Source: Thamnaconus septentrionalis
Lineage: Eukaryota; Chordata; Actinopteri; Tetraodontiformes; Monacanthidae
DNA: 64,000 nt
Direction of reading: 5' to 3'
NCBI GenBank assembly: GCA_009823395.1
Contig: CM020520.1
Coordinates: 412,001 to 476,000 of the forward strand
Position 1 is the stretch's first letter; every line of letters begins with the position of its first letter. Position numbers and translations under genes: made by a program. This document shows positions 37,209 through 49,640 of the stretch, in pieces. The notes below the pieces were generated by a model. It saw only the letters and a program-made list of their open reading frames with translations. It did not search any database and was not told where the DNA came from.

Positions 37209-38879
37209 GCTGCTGCCGCTGCTGAGGACTCGCAGCCGCAACACAGTTGTCAGCATAATTTGGCTGCCTCATAATCTCCCAGTGTGCAGCCCCCCAGGGA
37301 TTATTCAACTTTTTACCTCCATTCAGTGACAAGTCATATCTGTCTGCGCTTGCTGCAAGGAGCACTGGGCTATCTGAGCCCCCCCCCTCCCTGGATCCAG
37401 GTGCTGCCTTCATCTTTGGTGGGTCTGACTGGGCAGAATAATCAGACTGGCAGGCAGGCAGGCAGGCAGGCAGGCAGGCCAGTTATTGCCGAGCTTGATA
37501 ATCAGGGAATTACTGGGAGAGCGGGCGCTGCCTGAGGGGAAGAGTGAGTGGAATGAGTTGAAGTCCCAGTTTACATCCGTGTCTGAGCGGAAGCGCTCTG
37601 GAGCCGCCGCCTGGCCTTTCTCCTCCCTTTATATTCCAATTTGATATTCACAAGTAGCCGCTCTTCATTGTCAGTCCACACACACACACACAGGCACACG
37701 GCTCCCCCCCCTTTGCCCCCCGTCATTATTTTCATCATTGTTGAGCCATTTCCACTTTCCCTCAGGCTCCTGACAGCCTTCTTTTCTCCGGGCCAACGTG
37801 TCCGTGCAGAGGTTAAATTGCCATTTCCTTTGAAAGGCGCCTGACAGTCGGCATATGCAGACAATTTTTTCGCCAAGCGTGTGGGGGGGTTTCAAACTGG
37901 AGGCCTTTGTGAAATAAAATGAAAAAAACAGCCGCGAACATCTGGTAAAAGGTGCATTTGATGGTAAAAAAAATGGAAAAATAAAAAGGCTCAACATCTA
38001 AACCTCGGAGGAAGCGCGGCGTGTGAGCGGCAGGAGGGCTTTCACCATCTTCTGGACTTTATCAAAGTCTTTCAAGAGCTTCTCTCCATTCCTGCACGCA
38101 AGAGAGGAAAAGGATGGCGCTTCTCACGCGCTATCACAGCGCGTCGCACGGGAACGCCGCCGACCTCGACCACGAGGAAAAGCTTAACTCACGTTTTCCA
38201 TTTGTGGCAAAGGCTGATGATGTTTGCACTGGGCCAGACAAGTCAATAGGTATTAGGATGCACACATCCAGAGGCAGCATTGATATTCTCCACAATCTGC
38301 CGCCGCACACCGGGGATATTGGAGGCCCACCGTGGCGACACTGCAGTGAAACCTGGGATAAAAATCATTTGACACTGACCAGTGTGCCGCGTGTGTCTGT
38401 GTGCAGCATCCATCAAACGGCTCAGGAAGCTTCTGCTGTCTATTTGTTTTTTCATGTGGAGAAAAATAAAATCAGAAGCGGAGATGATTCATGTTTTTGA
38501 GCCCCAGCCCTCCAAAATAAAGAAATAACTGGGGCGCAGAGATTAATGAGCGGCAGGTTTCAGACTAAATGCAGAATAAATGCCAAGCTGGATATGAAAA
38601 GAGGTGCAGAGAGGTGCAGCCACTGAAGGCCAGAAGGTGAGCTTGAAGAGGTGCTGGAGGGGGGGGGGGGTCTCCTCAGCTGCTCGGGGGGGCATTGAAA
38701 TGTTTCTAAAACACGGCTGGAGGGCCTTCAACCTGGCAGCCGAAGCTTCAAAATCAATTATGGACCTCAGCAGTAGGGGGGGCCGTTTGTTCCCGTCTCC
38801 TGGAATCAGTCAGTGCTGCTGGTGGCTCGCTGGGAATTCACATCTACTAGCCAAATAAACAAGGCCCCTTTGCTCCGAG

Positions 38880-38906
38880 GTCATTAATAATTCAATCATT
38901 AATGAC
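38880..38906. promoter_or_regulatory. Inverted homeodomain-site pair
   Basis: GTCATTAAT at 38880-38888 and its perfect reverse complement ATTAATGAC at 38898-38906 are separated by 9 bases. More TAAT/AATAATT cores flank them. The arrangement suggests a paired or dimeric homeodomain binding site. Function is inferred. Confidence 0.3.
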
Positions 38907-39229
38907 TGAATAATTACTGAGACGCTGAGCAGGAGAGGAGATCTCCGTCACCTCCAACATACTTTGTCTCTGTCGTTCTTTGTTGGAACTCAAAGCCAGC
39001 AGGTCTGCAGTCAACACGACGCTTGAATGAAAATACACAGAAAAAATGAAGCTGGGTTGTTTGACGCCTCCAAGAGGCTGAAGGCTCCAAATTCTCCCAC
39101 CTTTCTGTTTCACGATGTTTTTAGAACATTATATTATTCACAATATGTTCTAGGATTTACTTATAAATTAATTGCATTTAATCCCTGAGCAACGACATGG
39201 ACCTGAGCCGACGAGAAGGTTGCAGCTTG

Positions 39230-39253
39230 GTGTGTGTGTGTGTGTGTGTGTGT
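39230..39253. repeat. (GT)12 just inside the vstm2a last-intron donor
   Basis: A pure 24-base GT run on the plus strand. In the transcript it is (CA)12, starting 33 bases downstream of the donor. CA-rich tracts near donors are known hnRNP L binding sites. Confidence 0.97.
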
Positions 39254-39285
39254 TGCCTGCAGCTGTCCCTGGTGCTGAGCCTCAC

Positions 39286-39622
39286 CTGAGCCGGGACTGT
39301 GCTGGGCTGTGTTGGAGGATGTGTGGGAGGAGGAGGTGGAGGGCACCCGCTGGTCCGAGCTCATGCTGTCCTGGCCCTGGCTGGAGCCCGACTTCCTGGG
39401 CTTCTTGTCGGTCAGGTGCAGCGGGGAGCTCTTCTTGGCGGGCGACAGCGGCCGCCGCGGCCTGGCCGTGGCGTTGACCTTCAGCCACGCCTGGGCTTTG
39501 TACTCCACGATCTCGCCGTAGTTGGCCCGCGTCACCCGGCACTCGTACAACCCTTCGTCGCTCTTGCCCACTCTGGAGATCTGCAGCTTGTGTGAGATGT
39601 CGTTGCCTTGGACTTTCACCGT
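39286..39622 (-). CDS. vstm2a: vstm2a internal exon: second half of Ig V domain and stalk
   Basis: A 337-base exon with acceptor CAACAG before 39622 and donor GTGAGG from 39285. It reads TVKVQGNDISHKLQIS then DEGLYECRVTRANYGE. This is the D-x-G-x-Y-x-C signature of an Ig V-set F strand, and it is near-identical to human VSTM2A as I remember it (VSTM2B and VSTM2L differ more at NYGE and the HKLQIS surround). After the domain comes LKVNAT, an N-glycosylation sequon, then a Lys/Arg-, Ser- and Thr-rich stalk of about 60 residues. Its 112 codons plus one base equal my estimate for the human exon. VSTM2A is known as a brain-enriched, secreted or surface-associated Ig protein implicated in adipocyte commitment. 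Beyond the donor the frame stays open through the intron for about 35 codons; that tail is not exon. Confidence 0.93.
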
Positions 39623-41284
39623 CTGTTGAAGAGGGAGAGACCGGGGTGTGCGGGGAAGGAGGTCAACAACAACAACAACAACAACAACAACAAGGACAAC
39701 AACACCATGGATGGTGGCGTGCTTTGCATCAAGGTTTGAACTTTTACAACAGTTAACTGAAAATAAGGGCAGAATAAATCCCAAGTTCCCTGGGTTCCAT
39801 CCAAGCACAAGCTGCATGCAGTCACACCAAGACATTTGATGGCCAACTTGTTCAGATAGGCGCTCTTTGACAAGTAAGGATGTAGAGTGCAGCTGCTAGA
39901 AGGACAGAGATGTTTGCTCAGGAAATGAGAAATGGGAAATGAAAAACAGCAGTGAGCAACAGTGTTGTTTGTTTTCAGCGTCTCAGCCTTGGACTGGACC
40001 TGCACGGCCGAGGACTTTTCTTTCCAGACCCCTGCAGAGCGTCTAGACTCAACACTGCACACCGGTTCAGGAAACACGTGTCGCAAAAACGGACTGGCAT
40101 TCTTCAAGGACGTGTTGCTCTGGCACATTTACATCCAGCAAGAAAGAGGAAGGAGAAGTTTGACTGCTTCCCAGTGCTGAGTGTTTGCTGTTGGACAGCA
40201 GGGGTTGTGTTTCATCCCAGCAGCTGCCAACGCCAGAGATCAATTTATCCACGGGCCAGATTGAAATGGACAACTCGGCCTGTGTGCATGTGTGTGTGTG
40301 TGTGTGTGTGCACTCTCACTATTTGGCCAGTCTATGCAGAGTGCAGTGGCCCGCCAACCCAGCGAGCCGCCGGCACCGTCCGCACTGATCCAATGTGGAG
40401 GTCTGGACGGGCTGATGGCAGCAGCTGATGCTGCGTGGCAGAGCGCTGCCCACATTTGGCCCACTGTCACTGACAATCTCTGCTCAACATGTTCAATCCC
40501 TCCCTCCCTGGTTCCTTCCATCCATCCATCCCTCCCTCCTCCCTCCCTCCTTCCTTCCTTCCTTCCCTCCTCCTCCCTCCTCCTCCTCCTCCTCCCCCCT
40601 CCCTCCTCTTCCATCCATCCATCCCCCTCTCTCCCTCCTCCTCCTTCCCCTCAGCATTCAGGCTTTGCAGGGCGTGCAGGATGTGGATGTGCGCTCCGTG
40701 TCTGCGTGTTGACGCCGCCTCCTTTGTTTGGAGGTGGTGGGAAGGTTTGGGATGAGCGGCAGGTCAGTGCTGAACGCGGCACACGTGTGTGTGTGTGTGT
40801 GTGTGCGTTATTGCCAGCGTGCAGAGCGGCTGTGACCGTCAACAATATAAGTGAAGCACTTTGAAGTGCGTCACGTAGGAGGAAGTGAAGACGTTCGGTC
40901 CAGCACTTCTGGAAACGTGACTCACTGATTCGTCGCGGCGGGACATTTTTGCCAATGAAGACGTGGAAGCGCTGGCCTGGAAGCTCAGAGCTGTCACTCA
41001 GCATTACGGCGACGTGGCATTTACAATTTGCATGGCAGGAGCGCGTGCGTCCGCAGGCTGCGGGCGGCTGCGGAAAGCACGCGCGCCTGCGTCACAGGTG
41101 GGAAGGGAAGTGGAGGAGAAGAGGCTTCCTGGAGCAGCGACAGAAGCTGCGCCACACTAATAGCACGCTGCCACTGATGCCGCTGATTAGCCCCTTTCTC
41201 TGGCTCACGCTGTATTATTCAGGGAATCAGCTGCTGCACGCTGCGCCGCCGCCGCGCTGGCCTTGTGAGGCGGCTCACACTTAC
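39623..41284 (-). other. vstm2a: vstm2a intron between the two Ig exons, 1,662 bp
   Basis: A phase 0 intron running from GTAAGT (41284) to CAACAG (39623) on the minus strand. It contains (CAA)9 at 39665-39693, (TG)n at 40288-40310 and 40784-40804, and a pyrimidine-rich CATC/CCTT/TCC stretch at 40497-40650. No other exon is seen. Confidence 0.8.
40497..40652. repeat. Pyrimidine-rich CCTC/TTCC/CATC block
   Basis: About 155 bases of C and T with short CATC and TTCC tandem runs, in the vstm2a intron. Three overlapping Pro/Ser frames across it are artefacts. Confidence 0.85.
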
Positions 41285-41335
41285 ACTTATTTTTGTTCCC
41301 TCGTCGTCGGGATCGGGCTCCGGGATCATCTCCAT
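41285..41335 (-). CDS. vstm2a: vstm2a 17-codon internal exon
   Basis: A 51-base exon, phase 0 at both ends, with acceptor TTTCCCAG before 41335 and a perfect GTAAGT donor from 41284. It reads MEMIPEPDPDDEGTKIS. Human VSTM2A has a 17-residue segment at this position with the same PDxDGTKIS ending (from memory), directly followed by TVKVQGN, the start of the next exon here. The acidic insert belongs to the C'-D region of the V domain. The exon is too short for ordinary frame detection; it was found because a minus-strand frame reads across it. Confidence 0.88.
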
Positions 41336-41724
41336 CTGGGAAAGACAGGAAGCGAGAGGGAGGGAGGGAGAGAGAGAGACAAAGGGTGAGCACAGTGACT
41401 GCAGCCGCTCTAAATACACATTCAACCCTTCATTAAACTCCAGTCAGAGTCAAGCCAGGCCCCCAATAACCAGCGCTGGTGAGATGAGTGAGGGGGGAGC
41501 CTCGTCCCCCCGACTGTGTTTCTGATGAATCTTTCATCTGCAACTGACTCCACTGCTGACTGCCTTTGAAAAATAAATGCTCAAAGATGTCACTTTTGCA
41601 GCTGTTTTTTTTTAAATTTATTTATTTGTGGCTGCTTCAAAATTCAAGGCAGCTTCCAGAGGCTGCAGCAAATCAAGATGGGCTGGAAAAAATATGAAAA
41701 AATCACTTTAAACTCTTGAGAGAG

Positions 41725-41761
<37 letters not shown>

Positions 41762-43300
41762 TGGGACGGATTCTTGTGGGCAGTGAGCGAGTCCTGAAAC
41801 GGCTCATCGGCTCATCGGCTCATCGACTCATTGACTCGTTGGCTGTGGAATAGACCTGCAGGCAGACCTGCCAGTGGCCAGATGCAGGTTTTGAGCTCAG
41901 CCCAGCGCCAGGCATCACCTCAGCAGAGAGCTTCTGTTCAGTGGGCAGCTCTGCAGTGGAGGTTGTGTTGCATTATTTTCATGGGAATAAAAAGGCATTT
42001 TGAGGTGGGAAAAAACATTTCCAGCTGAAAAGCAAAATGACAAAAAAAAATCCAGAGCAGAGGAGCAGTTGTGAAGAGCTCCGAGGAGCGTTGGAGCCCC
42101 TGGTGACATCACTCCAGTGAGATGGTGGCAGCTGGCAACGAGCCTCACAGCCCACATGGTGCACTGGGGTGGGCATCGATTCCAGACGCTCTGATTTATT
42201 CATGCCACGTCGGATGCCCAAATGGAAGCGTGCCCAAGGAGGCACAAACAAATAAATAAACAAATACATAAATAAATAAATAAAAATAAAAAGAGGAAGG
42301 CAAAGTTTGCTGAGTGCAAAGCTGAAGAGGAGGCGTGGCAGCAGAGCATGCTGGGAGCCAAGCAGGAAGAGAGGGGGGTTAGCTAGAGCAGCGACTGGCT
42401 CCTCTAGGAGGGCTGGGGGGGGGTAGGATGGCTACTTATGAGCGTTTGCAGCCGAGAGCCCTGCAGTTCCCTTCAAGTGCTTAATTACCTCGGCGGGCCG
42501 AGCGGCGCCGCTCTCTGGAGGACCGCTGGCCAGACAGGTGATTAATGAGCAGGATTAGGGAGCCAGAGCTTTCGCCACGCTCGGCTTTTTGCGTCACGTC
42601 GCAGCCCGTCCAGCCAGCGGCGGCGGAGGAGGCGCCATTGTTTCAAGGAGAGGAGCAGGGAGGCAGAATTAACGGCGGCACAGTCGTTTCTTGCAGCTCC
42701 GCCTCCTCTCTCTTTACAAGCTTCAGTGTGCTTTTACGGGCCGCCGGCCTGCAGTCTGTATAGCAGTCTGTATCTGTCACCTCAGACGCATAAAGTTCCA
42801 CCAGAGTGTCTGGTAGAGGGTTGGGGGGGGGGCGGCTGCTGGTTACAGTGACAAATAAGAGGTTGGAAAAAAGCTCTTGATTGCTTTTATTGATCTCCAT
42901 GAGTCAAATAAAAAGTGGCTTTCGCAGCGACGCTTTCAATTTGGCCCCGGCGACGCAACATAAGTTGTTTTAATTAAAATGCTGCCGAGCGCTGGAATCA
43001 GAGCGGCTGCCATTGATTGGTTGGTTAAGGACGGCTGACCCCAGTGTTTCAGGGTTCAGCTCAGCCTCAGCTGGTTTTTTGCTTGCGTGTTGGTGGAGAG
43101 TTTTTCCGTGACAGTTTTTTTGAGGGTTTGCGTTAAAAGAAGATTAAAAGACAAAAATACAAGTTTGGTGTTTGGAGTGGAGAGGTTCGGTCGGAGAGCG
43201 CCGTTCAGTCACCAGGTGGCGCTGCGAGGCTACGCAGGTCAACTCGTTGCCATGTTTTCCTCTAGTTCACAGAAATACGTCATGTGAAATGTGCAACACC
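41336..43300. other. vstm2a upstream intron (inferred), simple repeats
   Basis: (TG)n at 41729-41759, a GGCTCATC 9-10-base tandem at 41801-41842 and (AAATA)n near 42250-42292. No WW-containing Ig exon was found here by eye. Confidence 0.4.
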
Positions 43301-43329
43301 GGAGGGCGCTAGACAGACTCGACAACAAC

Positions 43330-43545
43330 AAGATTGCTAGCCATGAGTGATGACGATGATGCTGATGGAGGTCCAGTGGGGAGCTGCTTCCCTTCTCTCC
43401 CACTGGCCTCTCACTCAGACTACTGGCAGAGATCCTGCTATTTATAGCCCACCAGCTGCTCGTCTTCCTGACCAGTGTGGAGGAATCCTGGGGAATTGAA
43501 CCTGCAACCTCCTGGGAGTGGCCGCTGCTCAGCACGGTGGTGCTG
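43330..43545 (-). mobile_element. Probable tRNA-derived SINE fragment
   Basis: On the minus strand a polymerase III B box, GGTTCAATTCC (43502-43492), lies about 30 bases after an A-box-like TGCTGAGCAGCGG (43537-43525). The GGAGGTTGCAGGTTCAATTCC arrangement is typical of tRNA-derived fish SINE heads. The downstream body to about 43330 is unique-looking. Target-site duplications and a tail repeat were not found, so the ends are approximate. Confidence 0.4.
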
Positions 43546-44832
<1,287 letters not shown>

Positions 44833-45471
44833 GCAGTTCCTCTCATGATGTTCTCCAAGCGTGGTGGCTTTCAGCATTTCTTGCGTTTATCTCTTGAACA
44901 GCAATGACATTTTAAGCCAGCAACATTTTCCCACTTTTCTTCAGTTACTGCCTGCAGTTCATTGCAGTTCATTGCAGTTCCAATATTGCGTCCTGGCCTC
45001 TGTTTACACAATCAGCAGCAAGTGGGCTCGTCACACTCTAAATTGCAAAAGTGCTGCGAGGAAATAATAAATAGAGAAAATCCCATCTGATGGTAGAAAC
45101 CATATAAACATTGGTCAGGACCAAAGAGATAAAGCCGAAGAGGAAGTGCGGCGCCGCCAGAGGGCCGGAGGTGTCGACAGTAGCAGTAGCCTCACTAATG
45201 TAGCAACATCCTCCTTCTACCCAACATCCTCTCTGTCTCTGCTTAATAGCATTTTTGGGGCAGAAGAGGCATAACGGAAGTCATTTATTGAGACACACAC
45301 ACACACACACACACACGGAGCGGTATGAGTGGCTGAACTAGCCATAAGCTGTGTGTGACGAACACGGGGGCGGAGCTAGAAAAGTAGGATGAGGACAAAG
45401 CTTATGGTGAATAATATTCCACGTATTCTCTTTTTTGAAAGTAATTTTTACTTCCTTTCTTCCTTTACTAT

Positions 45472-45472
<1 letters not shown>
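44833..45472. other. No gene seen
   Basis: Unique sequence with a three-copy TTCATTGCAG repeat near 44955-44982 and (AC)n at 45294-45316. Confidence 0.5.

Positions 45473-45567
<95 letters not shown>
45473..45567. repeat. Compound (AC)24(AT)23 microsatellite
   Basis: A pure AC block 45473-45520 passes without interruption into a pure AT block 45521-45567. Confidence 0.98.
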
Positions 45568-45569
<2 letters not shown>

Positions 45570-46046
45570 TTTAAATGCATTTGAGGCCCGGCACTGTACA
45601 ACTGCAATTTAGCTAATAATTGTAACATAATGAGACATACAGAAGGTCCAATTTGAATTTGTCATGCTAGCATTTTAATCACGCGGCGGCTGAAAGAAGG
45701 AGACGCTGCCGCCCGCACGTCCACCAAAAAGGGTAGGATTAAAAAATGTCAGCGGAGGCTCTAATCACCGTGGCGTGAAACTTTCTATTCAACTCAGTAT
45801 TTATTGGTTTGATTTTCCCTCCACAGCACCGCCGTGCAAGTTGAGGGAAGAAGGCAATACTCGCTAGTCCCGGTGTTGCAATCACTCGTCCCTCCATGAT
45901 TGCAAAAGTCTTCCCACCGCGACGCCGTCGTTCTCCTTGCAAATCTCCAAATTGAGTTTGTGTAAAAATCTGCCACTTATTGAGCGTGAAGGAAAAACAA
46001 ACCAAAAGAAGGAAGCTTCATTGAGTCTCTCGGACGACAGTCACAT

Positions 46047-46047
<1 letters not shown>
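45568..46047. other. No gene seen
   Basis: Unique A+T-rich sequence. Two short minus-strand frames (45739-46005) show no family resemblance. Confidence 0.45.

Positions 46048-46133
<86 letters not shown>
46048..46133. repeat. (GA)n microsatellite, about 42 units
   Basis: A nearly pure GA run of about 85 bases, ending GGGAGAGACG. A (CGG)n stretch follows at 46193-46222. Confidence 0.97.
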
Positions 46134-46136
<3 letters not shown>

Positions 46137-47318
46137 CGTGCGTCATTAAGACTCCAGTGCTGCGTGCTGGTGTTTTTCTGCTCTGGCTGAGACGGCGGCG
46201 GCGGCGGCAGCGGCGGCGGCGCCGCCTCTGATCGGGGACGCGACCCTGACCGACAGACACGCACAAAAAAAATCAAATTCAACATTTAATGAGAGCCAGT
46301 GTTGAGAGGAGCTGATCCATCAGGAAGCCCAAACACTGGTCCGGGGCCACGCGGAGGTCAGCGACTCCTCCTGACATTGACAGGCTGTGATCTCCGGCCG
46401 CAGTTAAAAGCTCCCGTCAAGAGCGGCTTTGTGCAGTTTGTTTGCTGACCCAACTTGGCTTAACGTCGCCCAGACAAACATTAATGTGCTTTGAAGGCAG
46501 CGTCGGAGCTGGAGGTCCTGATCCATGCATCAAAGCCAGACTGGGAGCGCTTCAGACCACACCCACCACGCCATCAGAGTTTGAGATCTGATTGGTTCTT
46601 GCACTTTTTTAGAGTGTGGAACATAATTGACACTCACACATCAATTTATGCCATAAAGAGCAGCAGGACACAGTGGAACAGCCTCTGACCATCAGGGCAG
46701 CGTTGTGTGAAAAGCAGCAGTAGCGGACGGACCTTGTTCATTTCCTGGTGGTTGTTCTGACAGGACGGAGACGCAGCCAAGGAATTTGTTTTTTTGTCCG
46801 CTGACACGCTTCTAACATCTTGATTTCTGCCTCTGACATTTATCGATCCCTCTCCTCCGACCGACCGCCCCACTGGGAGAGCGAGCGAGTGAGCGGTGGC
46901 AGTTTCCACAGTCATCAGCCAGTCAGAAGGCTGCTGTCTGGCTGCCTGGTTCCTCGGCTCCCTCACCACCACCACCACCACCATCACTGCTGCTGCTGCT
47001 GCTGCCACGGCGTCCTTGAGCACCAAACTGACAGCGACGCCGTCAACGGCCGCACTTTCTGGATTTTATTTTTTTTTGCTTTCTTTTTCCACAGGTCCGT
47101 GCTGGTGTGAAACCAGGCGATAGCATCTGCACCTTCGCTGGCTGCTAAACGCAGAGCCGGGCGAGCTGCGATAAAGCGGTTGTTCACACTTGTCTCCGAC
47201 AGGCCGGCGATAAGAGACTCTGAGTATCTGATGGCCTGGAAACACACCTCCACATTTCTGAGCTCACGTCTGACATTTGTCTGGCAGCCGGCTGCATTTC
47301 ATTAAACACAATCCTCCC

Positions 47319-47357
<39 letters not shown>

Positions 47358-47465
47358 GCTGCCGGAAGAACAAACAGAAACATTCTGTGTTTTTGCTGCT
47401 CTGCTGACTTGTTGTTTTGTTTTCCCCCTCAGATATAACGTATTGATTAACTATCAGCCTTCAGC

Positions 47466-47509
<44 letters not shown>

Positions 47510-47755
47510 CAGCAGGACTCAGCCAAAGTGCTCCATGGAATTTTCCCTTTCAGGTGCTTAGAGGGTCAAATGGCTCACATATAATGTAGTTCAAGGCTTA
47601 TTGATTTGTGCTTAACCTTTCCACTGTGAGCCAATGTGCACTGTCACTGTTTGCTCTGAGCCACTAGTCTGTCCATTGTTCTGCACCAGCACACACTGGG
47701 AGTGTTCCAGTCAGACAGCCTGCCAGGCAGAAGGCCTCCCTGGCCCAGTCTGCAT

Positions 47756-47756
<1 letters not shown>
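46134..47756. other. No gene seen; CA and triplet repeats
   Basis: (CGG/CGGCAG)n at 46193-46222, (CAC)n at 46966-46984, (CTG)n at 46989-47003, (CA)n at 47321-47354 and 47468-47505. The remainder lacks coding signature. Confidence 0.45.

Positions 47757-47810
<54 letters not shown>
47757..47810. repeat. (CAG)18 triplet repeat
   Basis: A pure 54-base CAG run. Poly-Gln, poly-Ala and poly-Cys frames are artefacts. Confidence 0.98.
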
Positions 47811-47811
<1 letters not shown>

Positions 47812-48245
47812 CTGAGGTTCTGCTCTGTGTCACACTTTTAAAATCCAGACCAGCAGGTGACGTCATGATAAACCACCTGGACCATGGTGGGGTAGTGGGG
47901 GGGGGGGGTCGGGGGTGATGGCAGAAAATTGCCTCAGGGATGATAAACGCGCTTCGGGTTTTTTCGCCGCCATTCCGAATAAAAGGAGAAACAAAAATCA
48001 AAGGCTTTCTTTGCGGCGACGCCATTTTCCCCGATGCTGGATAATGACATAAAGAGCACTGCACACTGGAGGAGCAGCAGCGGGAAATAGGGCCGGCGTC
48101 TGATGGAGCCAAGACGTATCAGCAGCTAATCAGGACCAATTATGTGGTGATGCAACACCGACTGATCAGCAGTTTGCCCACTCTGCTCCCCTCCAAAGGC
48201 CTCGCTAGGAGACCTGAGGTGATGGAGGCGGCCGCTGACACCGCA

Positions 48246-48247
<2 letters not shown>

Positions 48248-48295
<48 letters not shown>
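48248..48295. repeat. (CTG)16 triplet repeat
   Basis: A pure 48-base CTG run, 440 bases from the opposite-orientation (CAG)18. The two could pair as a large inverted repeat. Confidence 0.98.
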
Positions 48296-48296
<1 letters not shown>

Positions 48297-48475
48297 AGAC
48301 TTAATGCGCTTCGTCGTGAGCGGCTCCTGTTAGAAGCGAATTGGAGAGTCACCACGACAAACAGTCTTGTTTCTGGTGCCTTCAGTTCCTCTGGAATACT
48401 CTCAACTTGCTCCTGAGCACGCACACTGGCCTCTGTTGCCTTTCTCTCTCTGAAGCTCACTTGCAAAAAAGGAAA

Positions 48476-48850
48476 GCAGTGGATGGAATAGCAGTGGATG
48501 GAAAAGCAGTGGATGGAAAAGCAGTGGATGGAAAAGCAGTGGATGGAAAAGCAGTGGATGGAAAAGCAGTGGATGGAAAAGCAGTGGATGGAATAGCAGT
48601 GGATGGAAAAGCAGTGGATGGAATAGCAGTGGATGGAAAAGCAGTGGATGGAATAGCAGCGGATGGATAAGCAGCGGATGGAAAAGCAGCGGATGGAAAA
48701 GCAGTGGATGGAATAGCAGTGGATGGAATAGCAGTGGATGGAAAAGCAGTGGATGGAAAAGCAGTGGATGGAATAGCAGTGGATGGAAAAGCAGTGGATG
48801 GAAAAGCAGTGGATGGAAAAGCAGTGGATGGAATAGCAGTGGATGGAAAA
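48476..48850. repeat. Minisatellite, exactly 25 units of 15 bp
   Basis: Twenty-five units of GCAGTGGATGGAAAA with no length variation. Variants occur at two places: AAAA, AATA or ATAA at the end, and GCAGT or GCAGC at the start. Frames on both strands stay open (Ala-Val-Asp-Gly-Lys; Ser-Ile-His-Cys-Phe) because the period is five codons. There is no spacer variation, so it is not a CRISPR array. Confidence 0.98.
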
Positions 48851-49415
48851 GCCTGTCAGCCACATCAGAGACACTGAGAACTGAGAAAGACGACACCATT
48901 AAACTGCAAAAACTTCAAAACAAAAACATGAAAAACATAAAGAGCTTGGTTGTATGTTGCTCCGATAGGAGCGAGAGATGCGACTGTATTGCATATCTCG
49001 CTGTTGCATTGTCAGGGATAACAAAACCAAAACACAAGTCAACACAGCAGCAACCAGTGGCAGCAGCCTGGCTCTCAGCCTCCTTCCTCCTGCCAGACTG
49101 CAGCAGGGCAGCAGGGACGCTAGGACGCTCCACACAGGCTTAGCTATGCCACACTTGTTCTGCCACTGTGGGCCTTCACTTCCTTCACCTCCGAAAAGAA
49201 AAAATCAGCGGGGAAAAGTTGCGTGCGGAATCCTGTGAATGGTTGTGAGTTGGATTGGACGTGGTCCTCTCAGCCCCACCCAGCGCCAGAGGCAACAGAA
49301 AGAGCAGAGAAGACTCGGACGTCTGAGTTTATCGCAGAAAACAGAGCAAAGTGGCTTTCCAGTTAAAGTGCAAAACAAGACTTTTAAAAGAAGCGCCTGC
49401 AGCCCTGCAAAGCGA
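48851..49415. other. No gene seen
   Basis: Unique sequence with small overlapping frames on both strands and none with family character. Confidence 0.45.
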
Positions 49416-49640
49416 TCCTAATTACACGACTGTGCGACTGGCGCTCAGAGATGTTTGGCGTTCTAAGCGTAGTTGTTAACCCCTAATTACATCCCACAGC
49501 TGACAGCGGCCCCCATTCACATGCAAACACTAATCCGCTTCACAGTCCATTGGTTTATGACAAGGGCTGTGTTAATTGCATGTAAAGTCTGTAATTGTGC
49601 GTGTCTTTTGAAAAGGAAAAAGGAGAAATAAGTGATGAAA
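49416..49640. promoter_or_regulatory. Candidate conserved non-coding element
   Basis: Unique and repeat-free, with paired CCTAATTAC cores (49418, 49481), an ATGCAAAC octamer-like core and TTAATTGCATG near 49573. The texture is of a developmental enhancer. No alignment was possible. Confidence 0.3.

Noticed and set aside
39161..39285. Continuation of the vstm2a Ig-exon frame past 39286 to a stop near 39161.
   Set aside because: A consensus GTGAGG donor lies at 39285, and the continuation runs through a CA repeat. It would only matter as an intron-retained isoform.
39623..39835. Upstream part of the minus-strand frame that contains the Ig exon, starting at a Met near 39835.
   Set aside because: It precedes the CAACAG acceptor and contains a poly-Val run from the (CAA)n repeat; intronic.
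43239..43535. 98-codon minus-strand frame.
   Set aside because: It reads through the SINE-like segment.
48140..48899. Long Ser-Ile-His-Cys-Phe and His-Pro-Leu-Leu-Phe frames, and a CRISPR-like regular array.
   Set aside because: A 15-bp tandem repeat with no spacers in a vertebrate genome; the period is a multiple of three, so several frames remain open.
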